A DNA stretch of 8,291 bases from Thermoanaerobaculia bacterium (GCA_029287645.1 JARFQS010000535.1:1-8291); one strand, 5' to 3'. Numbered from the stretch's first letter, positions 1-7,518 are shown. The notes: a model not told the origin generated them from the sequence alone. Numbers and translations: made by a program.

Positions 1-9
1 TCGATTATC

Positions 10-837
10 TCACAGGCTGGAGGGACCCTCTGGGATCTCCGACGCCTCGATCGAAGCGAGGAAATCGGAGAGCTGGTCCCAGACGATTGCGTGACTCAAC
101 AGGTCGTTGTGGCCCGCTGATGGAACCTCGAGCCATGCCGCACTCGAAGCTGCCGCCACTTCCCGACCCTGTTCCACAGGAATAATGCGATCCGCCGAAC
201 CATGAATGGCCAGGACCGGGCAGGTGATCTTCTGGGCCGCCTTGGTGGACTCGTACCTGTCGGTCACCGCCAGATCCACCAGCCATCGAGGAAAGTGGGA
301 GGCCCCGACATCGGCGAGCGAGGTCCAGGCGCTCATGGTGACGAGTCCGCTACAGCCATCGGGCTCGGCGGCCACGATTCCGATGCCGACGGCGGCTCCC
401 AGGGACCAGCCCACAACCACCGTCGGTCGGGTGTCGAAGTAGTCCCTCATCCATCCCAGCACTACCGAGCCGGCCTCCAGGAGGGAGGTCTCGGAGGGCA
501 CACCGGTGCTGCGCCCGTAGCCGGGATAGTCGAGCGCCACGAACGGGACCTCGAGAGCCATCAACTCTTCGAACAGCCCCGATTGACGCATGGTCTCCAG
601 ATTCTCGCCGTTGCCGTGCAAGAACAACACCGCAGGCCGAGTCGGAGCCAGGTTGCGATCTTCATAGACCCAGGCCGTGATCCGGGCTCCGTCCCGGAGG
701 CTCCAATCCTGGCTTCTCAAGGGTCGAGGCGCTTCCGGCACGTTGACCGGCGGAGCTGGATAGACGATGTGGCGCACGGAGCAGCCGAGCAGGAAGAGAC
801 AGAGCACGGGTCCGACGAATCGCGACGGCCGGCTCAC
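10..837 (-). CDS. Alpha/beta hydrolase lipoprotein (Bem46/ABHD-like serine hydrolase)
   Basis: The 275-residue product starts with a basic, then hydrophobic signal (residues 1-18) ending in the lipobox LLGC, so Cys19 should be lipidated. Ser20 follows, so nothing suggests retention at the inner membrane, and the outer membrane is the likely site. The rest is an alpha/beta-hydrolase: oxyanion-hole stretch LFLHGNGEN (71-79), DYPGYGRSTG (103-112), nucleophile elbow GWSLG with Ser145, acid Asp216 in IHGSADRIIP, and base His243 in SAGHND. This order and spacing resemble the Bem46/ABHD13-17 group; substrates are probably esters or lipids but cannot be predicted. The start is GTG, with AGGGGG five bases upstream overlapping the stop of the Nudix gene; the gap to that gene is 9 bases. 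The signal peptide at this start supports the choice. The stop is TGA at 10-12. Hydrolase confidence is high; lipoprotein status is nearly as sure. Confidence 0.88.
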   Translation of the reverse strand: MSRPSRFVGPVLCLFLLGCSVRHIVYPAPPVNVPEAPRPLRSQDWSLRDGARITAWVYEDRNLAPTRPAVLFLHGNGENLETMRQSGLFEELMALEVPFVALDYPGYGRSTGVPSETSLLEAGSVVLGWMRDYFDTRPTVVVGWSLGAAVGIGIVAAEPDGCSGLVTMSAWTSLADVGASHFPRWLVDLAVTDRYESTKAAQKITCPVLAIHGSADRIIPVEQGREVAAASSAAWLEVPSAGHNDLLSHAIVWDQLSDFLASIEASEIPEGPSSL

Positions 838-846
838 CCAAGCCCC

Positions 847-1452
847 CTATCCCGCCCCCTCCTCGTCGGGGACTTCCAGGCCGAGCCTATGCAACAGGTT
901 TTGCATGATCCGGGCGGTCAGCCCCCATACCTGTCGCGATCCCAAATGGTAGACGCGGATCATCCGTTCGACACCGTCGATCTTCACGATCCGATCTTCG
1001 ACGACCCGAAAATCGGTAAAGGCCAGCAGAGGCACCGAGAACACCTCCGCGATCTCGTCCTCGTTGATGTTCGGCTCGAGCCGACTGGGCACCGCACCGA
1101 CGCAGGGCATGATCCTGAAGCCGCTCGGTGTTTCGGCCTCGTCCAGCTCACCGAGTCGGACGACCTGCCGCGTATCGAACCCCAGCTCCTCCTCGGTCTC
1201 GCGCAAAGCTGCGGTCCAGTGGTCCTCTCCGATCTCGCGACCGCCGCCCGGGAACGCGATCTGACTCTTGTGCTGCGGCAGCGACTCGGCTCGTTTGGTG
1301 AGCAGAGTCCAGAGCTCCCCAGCATCCACGAACAGCGGAACGAGAACTGCCGCCGGACGGGCATCGCTGGGGGGCAGCCGACTCGGCGCCGGCGTCGTCA
1401 GCCGGTTGCGCACTTCCTGGATCCAACTGCTCGGGCCTTTTTCTTCGGTCAT
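847..1452 (-). CDS. Nudix hydrolase, CoA pyrophosphatase-like
   Basis: Enzymes of this group cleave the diphosphate of coenzyme A or its derivatives into 3',5'-ADP and 4'-phosphopantetheine in the cytoplasm. The complete Nudix box G-x5-E-x7-RE-x-x-EE-x-G-x is at residues 70-92, with the metal ligands expected in RETEEELGF (84-92). Just before it, LLTKRAESL and SQIAFPGG (50-70) match the UPF0035 signature that marks CoA-type members, but an expected Arg is Pro59 and an expected Gly is Ser63. VWGLTARI (175-182) is the usual C-terminal helix. Length, 201 residues, is typical. The ATG start overlaps the stop of the membrane protein gene (TGATG), and GGGAG sits 8 bases before it; the GTG three bases upstream (1455) is equally coupled and would add one Met. 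The next gene starts 9 bases downstream. The Nudix fold is certain; CoA as substrate is inferred from the signature. Confidence 0.88.
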   Translation of the reverse strand: MTEEKGPSSWIQEVRNRLTTPAPSRLPPSDARPAAVLVPLFVDAGELWTLLTKRAESLPQHKSQIAFPGGGREIGEDHWTAALRETEEELGFDTRQVVRLGELDEAETPSGFRIMPCVGAVPSRLEPNINEDEIAEVFSVPLLAFTDFRVVEDRIVKIDGVERMIRVYHLGSRQVWGLTARIMQNLLHRLGLEVPDEEGAG

Positions 1453-3227
1453 CACTCGGTCTCCCGTTCGGGCAGGGACAGGCCGGTCACCGAAAAGACC
1501 TGGCTGCTGTCCCCGATTCCGGGCATTCTCAGCCTCAGATCATAGAAGCTCTGATCTCTCTCGTCCCACCAGCTCGGATGTCGGGCCACTGCATCGAGCT
1601 GACCGACATGAAACGCGACCCGTCCGTTCGGCTGCAGCACCATGTTTCCCAGCTCACCACCTCCGACCTCGAGCTCGGGCTCGGCACCCCCACCAAACTC
1701 GAGGTACACGGAATCGAGCGGCGATGGCGAGGCGATCAGAAGCTCCGCCTGCGCATCGCCCTCCATCTGCCACCTTCCATCGCCTCGCAGCCTGACGGTG
1801 TTCCGGAGGGATCGAACCCAGGCCCCCCGACCCAGGATCTCACCGAACCCGGGCAAAGAGCGCTGACTGGTCTCCAGCGGCAAATAGCTCGCTGGAAGAC
1901 TCGTCGCGTGCTGCATTCGACCGTCTTTCTCGATCGGCGAACCCACCGGCGAAAGCCACACCGGATACAGGAACAGCCCAGAGAGGGCGGCCGTGATCCA
2001 AATCCAGCGGGCTCGAGGCCGACGGGCCGGCACGAACCAGAGGGCTCCGAACAGCGGCACGAACCACCGATTTCCGATGGCTGTTGCGCCACCTGCGAAA
2101 TCGAAGGGTGACAACAAGCAGATCAACCCGACCGCCAAGAAGCTGGTGGCGACCAGACTCGATCGCCCCGAGCCCATGGTCCACAGACCGAAGACGAGAA
2201 CCGTCGGAAAGAAATACGGCAGCAGCCCCAGGTGCCGTCCGGCGATCGAGTAGGCGGCATTCCAGGCCGTCAGGCGGCCGCTCACGCGCGCCGGGAAGGG
2301 TCTTTCCGGCGATGCCTCGAAGGGACTCGAGAGGGACTCCCCGTTCAAGTCGCTCAGGGAGTCCTGGCCTTTCGGCTCGGCAGCCACCAGAACGGAGGAC
2401 GATGGCTCCGGAAACGGCAGCTGCCATCGACCCGCCCTGCCCCACTCGACCACTCCAGAGAGAGCGAGCACGGAGATGGCACCCAGAGTGAGAAATGTCG
2501 AAGCAGCTCTCCGGCGGTCCCGGGGCGCCGCGACCGCTGCTGGGATGACCAGGACGGAGAAAACGGGGTTGTAGGCAGTCGCCAGACCCAGCAGGAGTCC
2601 GGCGGCTCCCCACCTCCAGCCGATCCTGGCGCGGGTGGGCAGGGGTCTGTACAGGTCCGAGGGACCCTCCGAGACCGGCTCTTCGAGCCCATAGACCAGG
2701 TAGAAGGCAGCGACGACCAGGGTCAGCAGAAAGATCGGCGGCTCAGCCACCTGAAGGTAGCGAAAGGTCACCGAGGCGAAAAGAAACAGGGCGACGAGCC
2801 AAGGTGCCGTGGAGCCGAGCCGCGAATAGAGGCGGCGACTCGCCAGACCCACGGTCAGGCACAGTAGCAGGAGGTTGGCCGCTGTCGGCCCCCTGGTCGG
2901 GGCAACGCCGACGAAAGGCGCCAGAAACACGGAATAGAAGATGGGGCGGGCGAAAACCGGCTCTTCGTCGATACGCCCGTTGCGCAGGTGCAGGCCGGTG
3001 ATCTCGATACCCTTGTCTGCCACCCGGTTCCGATCACTGCCGTCGAAGACGACGTCCAGGTCCAGGGCCAGGCTCTCCGCCTGGAGGACGTGGGTCGCCT
3101 CTTCCCCGATCCAGCGTGGCCAACCGGGCCGCCCGAAGATCAATACTGCCAGACCCCACAGGGCCACCAGTATGACGAGGAGCATCGAGCTCCTACGACC
3201 ACCAGCGATTGTCCAAGAGCTCGTCAT
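1452..3227 (-). CDS. Polytopic membrane protein, probable GT-C-type glycosyltransferase
   Basis: The 591-residue protein has about eleven or twelve hydrophobic segments, roughly at 15-32, 93-110, 116-130, 141-153, 163-180, 206-234, 245-260, 335-349, 357-373, 387-400 and 409-425. Between the first two is a large loop beginning GEEATHVLQAESLALDLD (41-58). An acidic pair at the start of the first periplasmic loop is the hallmark of GT-C enzymes (GT39/GT83-like), which use lipid-linked sugars; this is the main reason for the call. RHLGLLPYFFP (331-341) and GNRWFVPLFG (385-394) are further motif-like stretches. The last 130 residues (about 460-591) lack membrane segments and look beta-rich, perhaps an extracytoplasmic glycan-binding domain. 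The start at 3227 is 3 bases after the previous stop and lacks a clear ribosome binding site; ATG 3183-3185 (Met15), with AGGAG four bases upstream, is an alternative that would drop 14 polar residues. Its stop overlaps the next start. It probably works with the adjacent GT4 enzyme. A non-catalytic membrane protein is possible. Confidence 0.68.
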   Translation of the reverse strand: MTSSWTIAGGRRSSMLLVILVALWGLAVLIFGRPGWPRWIGEEATHVLQAESLALDLDVVFDGSDRNRVADKGIEITGLHLRNGRIDEEPVFARPIFYSVFLAPFVGVAPTRGPTAANLLLLCLTVGLASRRLYSRLGSTAPWLVALFLFASVTFRYLQVAEPPIFLLTLVVAAFYLVYGLEEPVSEGPSDLYRPLPTRARIGWRWGAAGLLLGLATAYNPVFSVLVIPAAVAAPRDRRRAASTFLTLGAISVLALSGVVEWGRAGRWQLPFPEPSSSVLVAAEPKGQDSLSDLNGESLSSPFEASPERPFPARVSGRLTAWNAAYSIAGRHLGLLPYFFPTVLVFGLWTMGSGRSSLVATSFLAVGLICLLSPFDFAGGATAIGNRWFVPLFGALWFVPARRPRARWIWITAALSGLFLYPVWLSPVGSPIEKDGRMQHATSLPASYLPLETSQRSLPGFGEILGRGAWVRSLRNTVRLRGDGRWQMEGDAQAELLIASPSPLDSVYLEFGGGAEPELEVGGGELGNMVLQPNGRVAFHVGQLDAVARHPSWWDERDQSFYDLRLRMPGIGDSSQVFSVTGLSLPERETE

Positions 3228-3230
3228 GGC

Positions 3231-4823
3231 CTATTTCAAGATGCTGTACCACCACGGCCCGCCGAGCGAGCGGAATCCCGCAATCTCGGCAATATGCGGT
3301 TCGACGATCAGGAGTCGTCCGCCGAGGGGACGGCGGACTTCTGCTTCCAGAATCGTCGACTCACCAGGCGCCACTGGGCGGGCGAACCGAAACCAGCGCG
3401 GGTCCATCGGCTCCTGTGCCGCCCCCTGGCGCCAGTGAATCTCCAGAACCAGTCCGCCAGTATCCTCTCTGCTCGGCAGCCATCGAGACAACCCTGTGTT
3501 GCGAAGCTCGATGCGAAGGCGGCGGCGCTCGCCCTCCGGCCAGGGCTCCTCCGCCCCTTCGACTTCGATCTCTCCTTGCACCCGGTACCAAAATCGGGTC
3601 GTCGGTGGCTCCAGGTCGGGCCTGCCAGGACCGGGTGGAGCCAATTCACTCAACTCCCGACAGGCGTCTGCAACTGCGGCGGCCGCCACGGCCGGATCGT
3701 GATTCGACCGCACATAGCTACGGGCGGCTTCGGCCATGTCGCGGAGTTGGCTTCGACTGCCCAGCAGCCTGCCGAGGCGAGTGCCCAGGGTCTCCACCTC
3801 TGCTTCGCCCAACGGGACCTTGACCACCACGTCGTCGGGCAACTCGGCCGATTGGGCGTAGTCGGAGACGATGACCGGGCGGCCCACCGCAAGGACCCGC
3901 AGGAGTGACGCCGATGTCTCTCCAGCCGTCGGGTAGCGCAGATTGACACAGAGATCGCAGGCACTGATCGCCGCCTCGAACTCGGAATAGTCGAGAAAGC
4001 CGGTGATGTGGACTCGATCCGCGACTCCGAGCCGACGGGCCTCTCCCTCCAGATCCAGAGCGGGTGAGACCTCCCCCGCGATGACCAGATGCGTTCCTGC
4101 CAACTCCTCTCTCGCCAGGGCGGCGATGACCCGCTCCGTACGCTTGATGGGCGTCTGGAATCCGAAGGAGCCGAGCAGTGGAGTCCCGGCATCCAAACCG
4201 AGACGACTCCGAAACTCCAGGCCCGCCTCGGGATCCGGACGCTCTGGCAGAGGTACGCCCATCGGTACCTTGCGAACCTGCAGCTCCGGATCGTTCTCGG
4301 CGATGGTCTCGACGGCCCAATCGCTGTGTACCAGCACCCCGCGCTGCAAGCGAAGGAGCGTTCGATGGGCATGCAGTGTAAAGAGTGCCGACTGACCGAT
4401 TTCCCACCACTTTCGAGCTTGTCCGACGGCCTCGCCAATCCAGCCGTGATCCGCCTCGAGGCGTGCGAGGTACGGTTCCAGGACCCCTTCCGCCAGAGTC
4501 AGCTCTACCGCCAGGTGATGCAGTACCAGGTCGTGCAAGGTGAGCACGCCAGGGTGCTCGAGAGCCAAGGCCTCGACCCCTTCGTGGTAGCGGTTGTTGC
4601 CCATTTGATAGAGAGGTAGTCGCCCTGCTTTGCCGGTCACTTCCGCCGGCTGCGGATTCCAACGTTCGATGACGGCTTCATCGACGGGCAGTCCGGGCAG
4701 ACGAATCACCCGGACATCGCACAGGCTCGCCAGATTGGGCAACAGGTCGAGGCTGTAGTCGGCGATCCCCGAGCGCACCGGGGGCAACGGCGAGACGTAG
4801 TCGATGGCTAGCTGATTCGCCAT
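3231..4823 (-). CDS. GT4-type (GT-B fold) glycosyltransferase with C-terminal Ig-like domain
   Basis: This 530-residue, apparently soluble protein carries a glycosyltransferase region at about 1-395 and an extra domain at about 410-530. The start has the SPLPPVRSGIADYS signature (11-24) common in GT4 enzymes. The second Rossmann half begins near MGVPLP (188-193), followed by GSFGFQTPIKR (218-228), whose Lys/Arg are expected to contact the nucleotide-sugar phosphates, HITGFLDY (272-279) and NLRYPTAGETSAS (294-306). The usual E-x7-E pair is degenerate: Glu302 is present but the second position is Arg309 or Val310, in LLRVLAVGRPVIVSD. The C-terminal domain looks like a beta-sandwich, with RIELRNTGLSRW (437-448) and ARPVAPGES (481-489), reminiscent of Ig-like domains appended to sugar-pathway proteins. 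It probably moves a nucleotide-sugar residue onto a surface glycan or glycolipid; donor and acceptor are unknown. It lies 27 bases after prfB, with only a weak CAGGT before its ATG, and 3 bases before the next gene. Confidence 0.82.
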   Translation of the reverse strand: MANQLAIDYVSPLPPVRSGIADYSLDLLPNLASLCDVRVIRLPGLPVDEAVIERWNPQPAEVTGKAGRLPLYQMGNNRYHEGVEALALEHPGVLTLHDLVLHHLAVELTLAEGVLEPYLARLEADHGWIGEAVGQARKWWEIGQSALFTLHAHRTLLRLQRGVLVHSDWAVETIAENDPELQVRKVPMGVPLPERPDPEAGLEFRSRLGLDAGTPLLGSFGFQTPIKRTERVIAALAREELAGTHLVIAGEVSPALDLEGEARRLGVADRVHITGFLDYSEFEAAISACDLCVNLRYPTAGETSASLLRVLAVGRPVIVSDYAQSAELPDDVVVKVPLGEAEVETLGTRLGRLLGSRSQLRDMAEAARSYVRSNHDPAVAAAAVADACRELSELAPPGPGRPDLEPPTTRFWYRVQGEIEVEGAEEPWPEGERRRLRIELRNTGLSRWLPSREDTGGLVLEIHWRQGAAQEPMDPRWFRFARPVAPGESTILEAEVRRPLGGRLLIVEPHIAEIAGFRSLGGPWWYSILK

Positions 4824-4850
4824 GGGTCGGACCTGGAGGGAGCACGCATC

Positions 4851-5976
4851 TCAGTCTGCAGATTTCTTGTCCGACCGGCTGCCATCACCCATCTGGTGCT
4901 CCAACCAGGACTCGATGAAGGGATCGACTCCGCCGTCCAGGACCCGATCGGCATCTCCCACCTCGATGTTGGTGCGATGGTCCTTGACCATGCGATAGGG
5001 GTGGAGGACGTAGCTTCGGATCTGACTGCCCCAGGCGATATCCATCTTCTTGCCCTCTTTGGCAGCCGCCTCCTCTTCACGCTTGCTGATCTCGAGGTCG
5101 TAGAGGCGTGATCTGAGAATCTTCATGGCAGTGGCGCGGTTCTTGTGTTGGCTCCGCTCGTTCTGACAGGCCACCACGATCCCGGAGGGAAGGTGCGTGA
5201 TGCGCACGGCCGACTCGGTCTTGTTGACGTGCTGGCCGCCAGCCCCGGAGGCACGGTAGGTGTCGACACGAAGGTCGCCATCGTTGATCTCGATCTCGAC
5301 GTCGTCATCGACTTCCGGGTAGACGAAGACGGAGGCGAACGACGTGTGGCGCCGACTGGCGGCATCGTAGGGACTGATTCTCACCAGCCGGTGAACCCCG
5401 GACTCGCCATTCAGGTAGCCATAGGCATAGTCGCCGCGCACGGCGAAGGTGGCGCTCTTGATGCCCGCCTCCTCCCCCTCGAGACGGTCCAGGAGCTCGG
5501 TCTCGAAGTTGTTCTGCTCGGCCCATCGAAGGTACATCCGCAGGAGCATCTCGGCCCAGTCCTGCGATTCCGTGCCTCCCGCTCCCGGGTGCACCGCTAC
5601 CAGCGCGCTCTTGTCATCGTCCGCTCCCGAAAGCTTGAGCTGCAGCTCCAGCTGGTGGAGCTCGATCTCCAGGCGCTTCAGGAAGTCCTCGACTTCCTCG
5701 TCTCCCTCCCCTTCTGCGAGGAGCTCCTTCCAGGCGGCCAGCTCTTCGGCGTCCTCTCGCAGTCGATGCATGGTCGCCAGCCGCTTTTCGAGACTACGCC
5801 GCTTCTGCAGCAGCGGTGCGGCCCCGGAGCGGTCATCCCAGAAGCCAGGAGCCTCCATCTGTTTGTCGATCGCTTGGAGTTGTGCTTCGAGCTCGGAACC
5901 TTCAAAGATACCCCCGAAGAGTCAGGAGTCGAGATTCGAGCTGGGCGAGGTGCTGCTGGATCTCTGGTGAGGTCAT
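4851..5976 (-). CDS. prfB: Peptide chain release factor 2 (requires +1 programmed frameshift)
   Basis: RF2 recognises UGA and UAA stop codons and triggers hydrolysis of peptidyl-tRNA on the ribosome. Translation starts at ATG 5974-5976 behind a strong AGGAGGT, reads 24 codons ending LRGYL, and meets an in-frame TGA (5902-5904). A +1 shift at CTT-T moves into the frame that continues EGSELEAQ, then MEAPGFWDD, to the stop at 4851, giving 374 residues (E. coli RF2 has 365). A caller that ignores the shift would start at 5858 and lose 39 residues. Visible motifs in full-length numbering: the catalytic GGQ at 246-248 within [21 protein letters not shown]; the HTSF loop at about 210-213; and the stop-codon tripeptide at 201-203, which reads Ser-Pro-Tyr where RF2 normally has Ser-Pro-Phe. 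The N-terminal part (about 1-120) is helical and charged, as usual. The start lies 7 bases after the lnt stop, so coupling is likely. Low RF2 activity should favour the shift (autoregulation). Confidence 0.96.
5902..5916 (-). promoter_or_regulatory. RF2 programmed +1 frameshift site
   Basis: The minus strand reads CTTCGGGGGTATCTTTGA from 5919 to 5902. It contains a Shine-Dalgarno-like GGGGG (5915-5911), a 3-base spacer TAT, the slippery CTT codon (5907-5905) and the in-frame TGA (5904-5902), at the same spacing as the E. coli prfB site. Slippage of the CTT-decoding tRNA by one base onto TTT yields the frame that continues GAA GGT TCC. There are two differences from the E. coli sequence: C instead of A before the G-run, which loses one pair with 16S rRNA, and A instead of C after the TGA. 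Known mechanism: when RF2 is scarce the ribosome pauses at UGA and shifts, making more RF2. Confidence 0.93.
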
Positions 5977-5983
5977 GATGGTC

Positions 5984-7507
5984 TTACCTCCTGCGGCCGA
6001 CGAATATAGCAAAGCCGCCCACCAGGCAGCAGAGCAAAGGCACCAACCAGGGCGCCCGGGTGAAAAGTGTCAAATCGCTGCGACCGACGACCTGGGCCTC
6101 GAGAAGACCCTCCTCGCCGACTCCCAGCTGCTGCTGCACCGACCCGTCGGGGCCAATGATCGCGGAAACGCCGGTGATGGCCGCCCGCAGCACCGTACGC
6201 CGATTCTCCGCGGCTCGGAACCGAGCCGCACGATAGTGCTGCCAGGGCGCCCAGGTATCACCGTACCAGGCGTCGTTGGTGATGGTCACGAGCAGCGTCG
6301 CACCATGTCTGACCTGCTCCGCTACCCCTCGGGCGAAGATGATCTCGAAGCAGATGGCGGTTCCCACCTCCTGCTTCTGCCAACTCAGCAGGGCCGGGCT
6401 GCGTCCCGCAGTGAAGTCGCCGGCATTCCTGGCCAGGCTGCTCAAGAACGGCAGCCACTCGGCCATGGGCACGAACTCCCCGAAAGGCACCAGCCTACGC
6501 TTGTCGTAGCGCTCCTCTCCTGCCGAACTCGAAACCAGCAGTGCCGAGTTGGTGGGGCCCTCCGCAGATTCCAGCACCGAGTTGAGCAACACCGAGCAGC
6601 CCTTCCTCGCCAGACGGCCGACATCGGCGCGCAATCCAGCGTCACGACCCCACGAGTACGGCCACGCCGCACTCTCCGGCCAGACGACAAGAACGCCGGG
6701 AGCATCGCAAGCCTGTTCGGACAGCTCGAGCAGCCGACGGTAGTTGTTTTCCACCTGTTCTCTGTCCCACTCCACCAGGTTCTGGATGTTGGGCTGCAGA
6801 ACCCTCACCGTCACCGTGTCGGCATCGCGTCCCGGCACGATCGCGGCGGAGCTCCATACCCCCAAGGCCAACACGACGATGACCGAACCCACGGTCAGCG
6901 CGGCGGGTTGCCATCTCCTGACGGCTACGGCTCGAGCCACACCGTTGTTGGCGAAGAGCAGGAGAAAAGAGACGCCATAACAGCCGATCCAGGCCGCCAG
7001 AGGTAGTGCCCCGGGCAGATCCACCCATGCGTTGGCAGCCAGATTCCAGGGAAATCCCCCCAGAAAATGAGCTCGAAGCCATTCCACAGCGACCCAGAGG
7101 GCCGGCGGTCCCAGCAGGGCAAGCGCTCCGCCTCTTTGCCACACGGGCTTGGCCAAGACAGCGAAGAGAGCCGTGTAGGAGCCCTGATAGACGCCTACCC
7201 CCACCACGGCGAGAGCGGCCAACCAGGGTGGGAGTTGGCCGTAGGTCTCGAGCGTTGGGGCGATCCACGGAACCGAGACCAGCCAGAATGCCATCCCGTG
7301 CAGGAGGCCGAGAAGCCAAGCTCTCGGGTGGCCCAAAACAAGGAGCAAGGGGACGAGCGCCACCCAGCTGACGACGTTGAGTGGCTGGCGGGCGAAGCAG
7401 AGCGCCCAGACCGCGCCGCCAGCGAGAGCCAGAAGCGAAGGTCCGAGGCGATGAGCTGGGGAACGCGTCAAGAGTGGACTGGCTGGGAGAGGTCGGAGGA
7501 GTGCCAC
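5984..7507 (-). CDS. lnt: Apolipoprotein N-acyltransferase
   Basis: Lnt transfers an acyl chain from phospholipid to the N-terminal cysteine of diacylated lipoproteins, the last maturation step, at the periplasmic face of the inner membrane. The 507-residue protein has the usual family length and layout: about six or seven hydrophobic segments in the first 222 residues, a carbon-nitrogen hydrolase domain at about 230-475, and a final membrane segment at about 484-504. The catalytic triad is visible: Glu278 in VVWPES, Lys336 in RYDKRRLVPFGEFVP and Cys386 in TAICFE, matching the spacing of E267/K335/C387 in the E. coli enzyme. NDAWYG (411-416) is also typical. The start is GTG; no other start codon lies between it and the TAG ending the SPOR gene 18 sense codons earlier in the same frame. 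The ribosome binding site is weak (AGG about 10 bases upstream), and a hairpin lies just before it. The lipoprotein encoded at 10-837 would be a substrate. Confidence 0.96.
   Translation of the reverse strand: MALLRPLPASPLLTRSPAHRLGPSLLALAGGAVWALCFARQPLNVVSWVALVPLLLVLGHPRAWLLGLLHGMAFWLVSVPWIAPTLETYGQLPPWLAALAVVGVGVYQGSYTALFAVLAKPVWQRGGALALLGPPALWVAVEWLRAHFLGGFPWNLAANAWVDLPGALPLAAWIGCYGVSFLLLFANNGVARAVAVRRWQPAALTVGSVIVVLALGVWSSAAIVPGRDADTVTVRVLQPNIQNLVEWDREQVENNYRRLLELSEQACDAPGVLVVWPESAAWPYSWGRDAGLRADVGRLARKGCSVLLNSVLESAEGPTNSALLVSSSAGEERYDKRRLVPFGEFVPMAEWLPFLSSLARNAGDFTAGRSPALLSWQKQEVGTAICFEIIFARGVAEQVRHGATLLVTITNDAWYGDTWAPWQHYRAARFRAAENRRTVLRAAITGVSAIIGPDGSVQQQLGVGEEGLLEAQVVGRSDLTLFTRAPWLVPLLCCLVGGFAIFVGRRR
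5986..5992 (-). promoter_or_regulatory. Ribosome binding site of prfB inside the end of lnt
   Basis: AGGAGGT lies 9 bases before the ATG at 5974-5976 and is a near-perfect match to the anti-Shine-Dalgarno sequence. It overlaps the final Arg-Arg codons (AGG AGG) and the first base of the TAA stop of lnt, so ribosomes finishing lnt end on top of it. This fixes the prfB start at 5976 rather than at the ATG (5856-5858) that opens the longer downstream reading frame. Confidence 0.85.
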
Positions 7508-7518
7508 GAAAAGAGCCT

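Noticed and set aside
202..1545. Long plus-strand open frame (447 codons) opposite the hydrolase and Nudix genes
   Set aside because: It is antisense to two genes with complete catalytic motifs, reads as low-complexity Arg/Pro/Gly/His-rich protein with no recognisable domain, and is the kind of shadow expected in GC-rich DNA.
2988..3908. Plus-strand open frame (306 codons) spanning the junction of the membrane protein and glycosyltransferase genes
   Set aside because: It crosses two real genes on the other strand, has no family motif and no convincing ribosome binding site.
5902..5904. In-frame TGA making prfB look like a pseudogene or a truncated gene
   Set aside because: The stop sits in an almost exact RF2 recoding signal, and the +1 frame continues directly into conserved RF2 sequence; it is a regulated frameshift, not damage.
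5145..5978. Plus-strand open frame (277 codons) opposite prfB
   Set aside because: It mirrors the highly conserved RF2 coding frame; its apparent order reflects the codons of the opposite strand.
5816..7006. Plus-strand open frame (396 codons) opposite prfB and lnt
   Set aside because: It is antisense to lnt with an intact catalytic triad, its composition is not protein-like, and no domain is recognisable.
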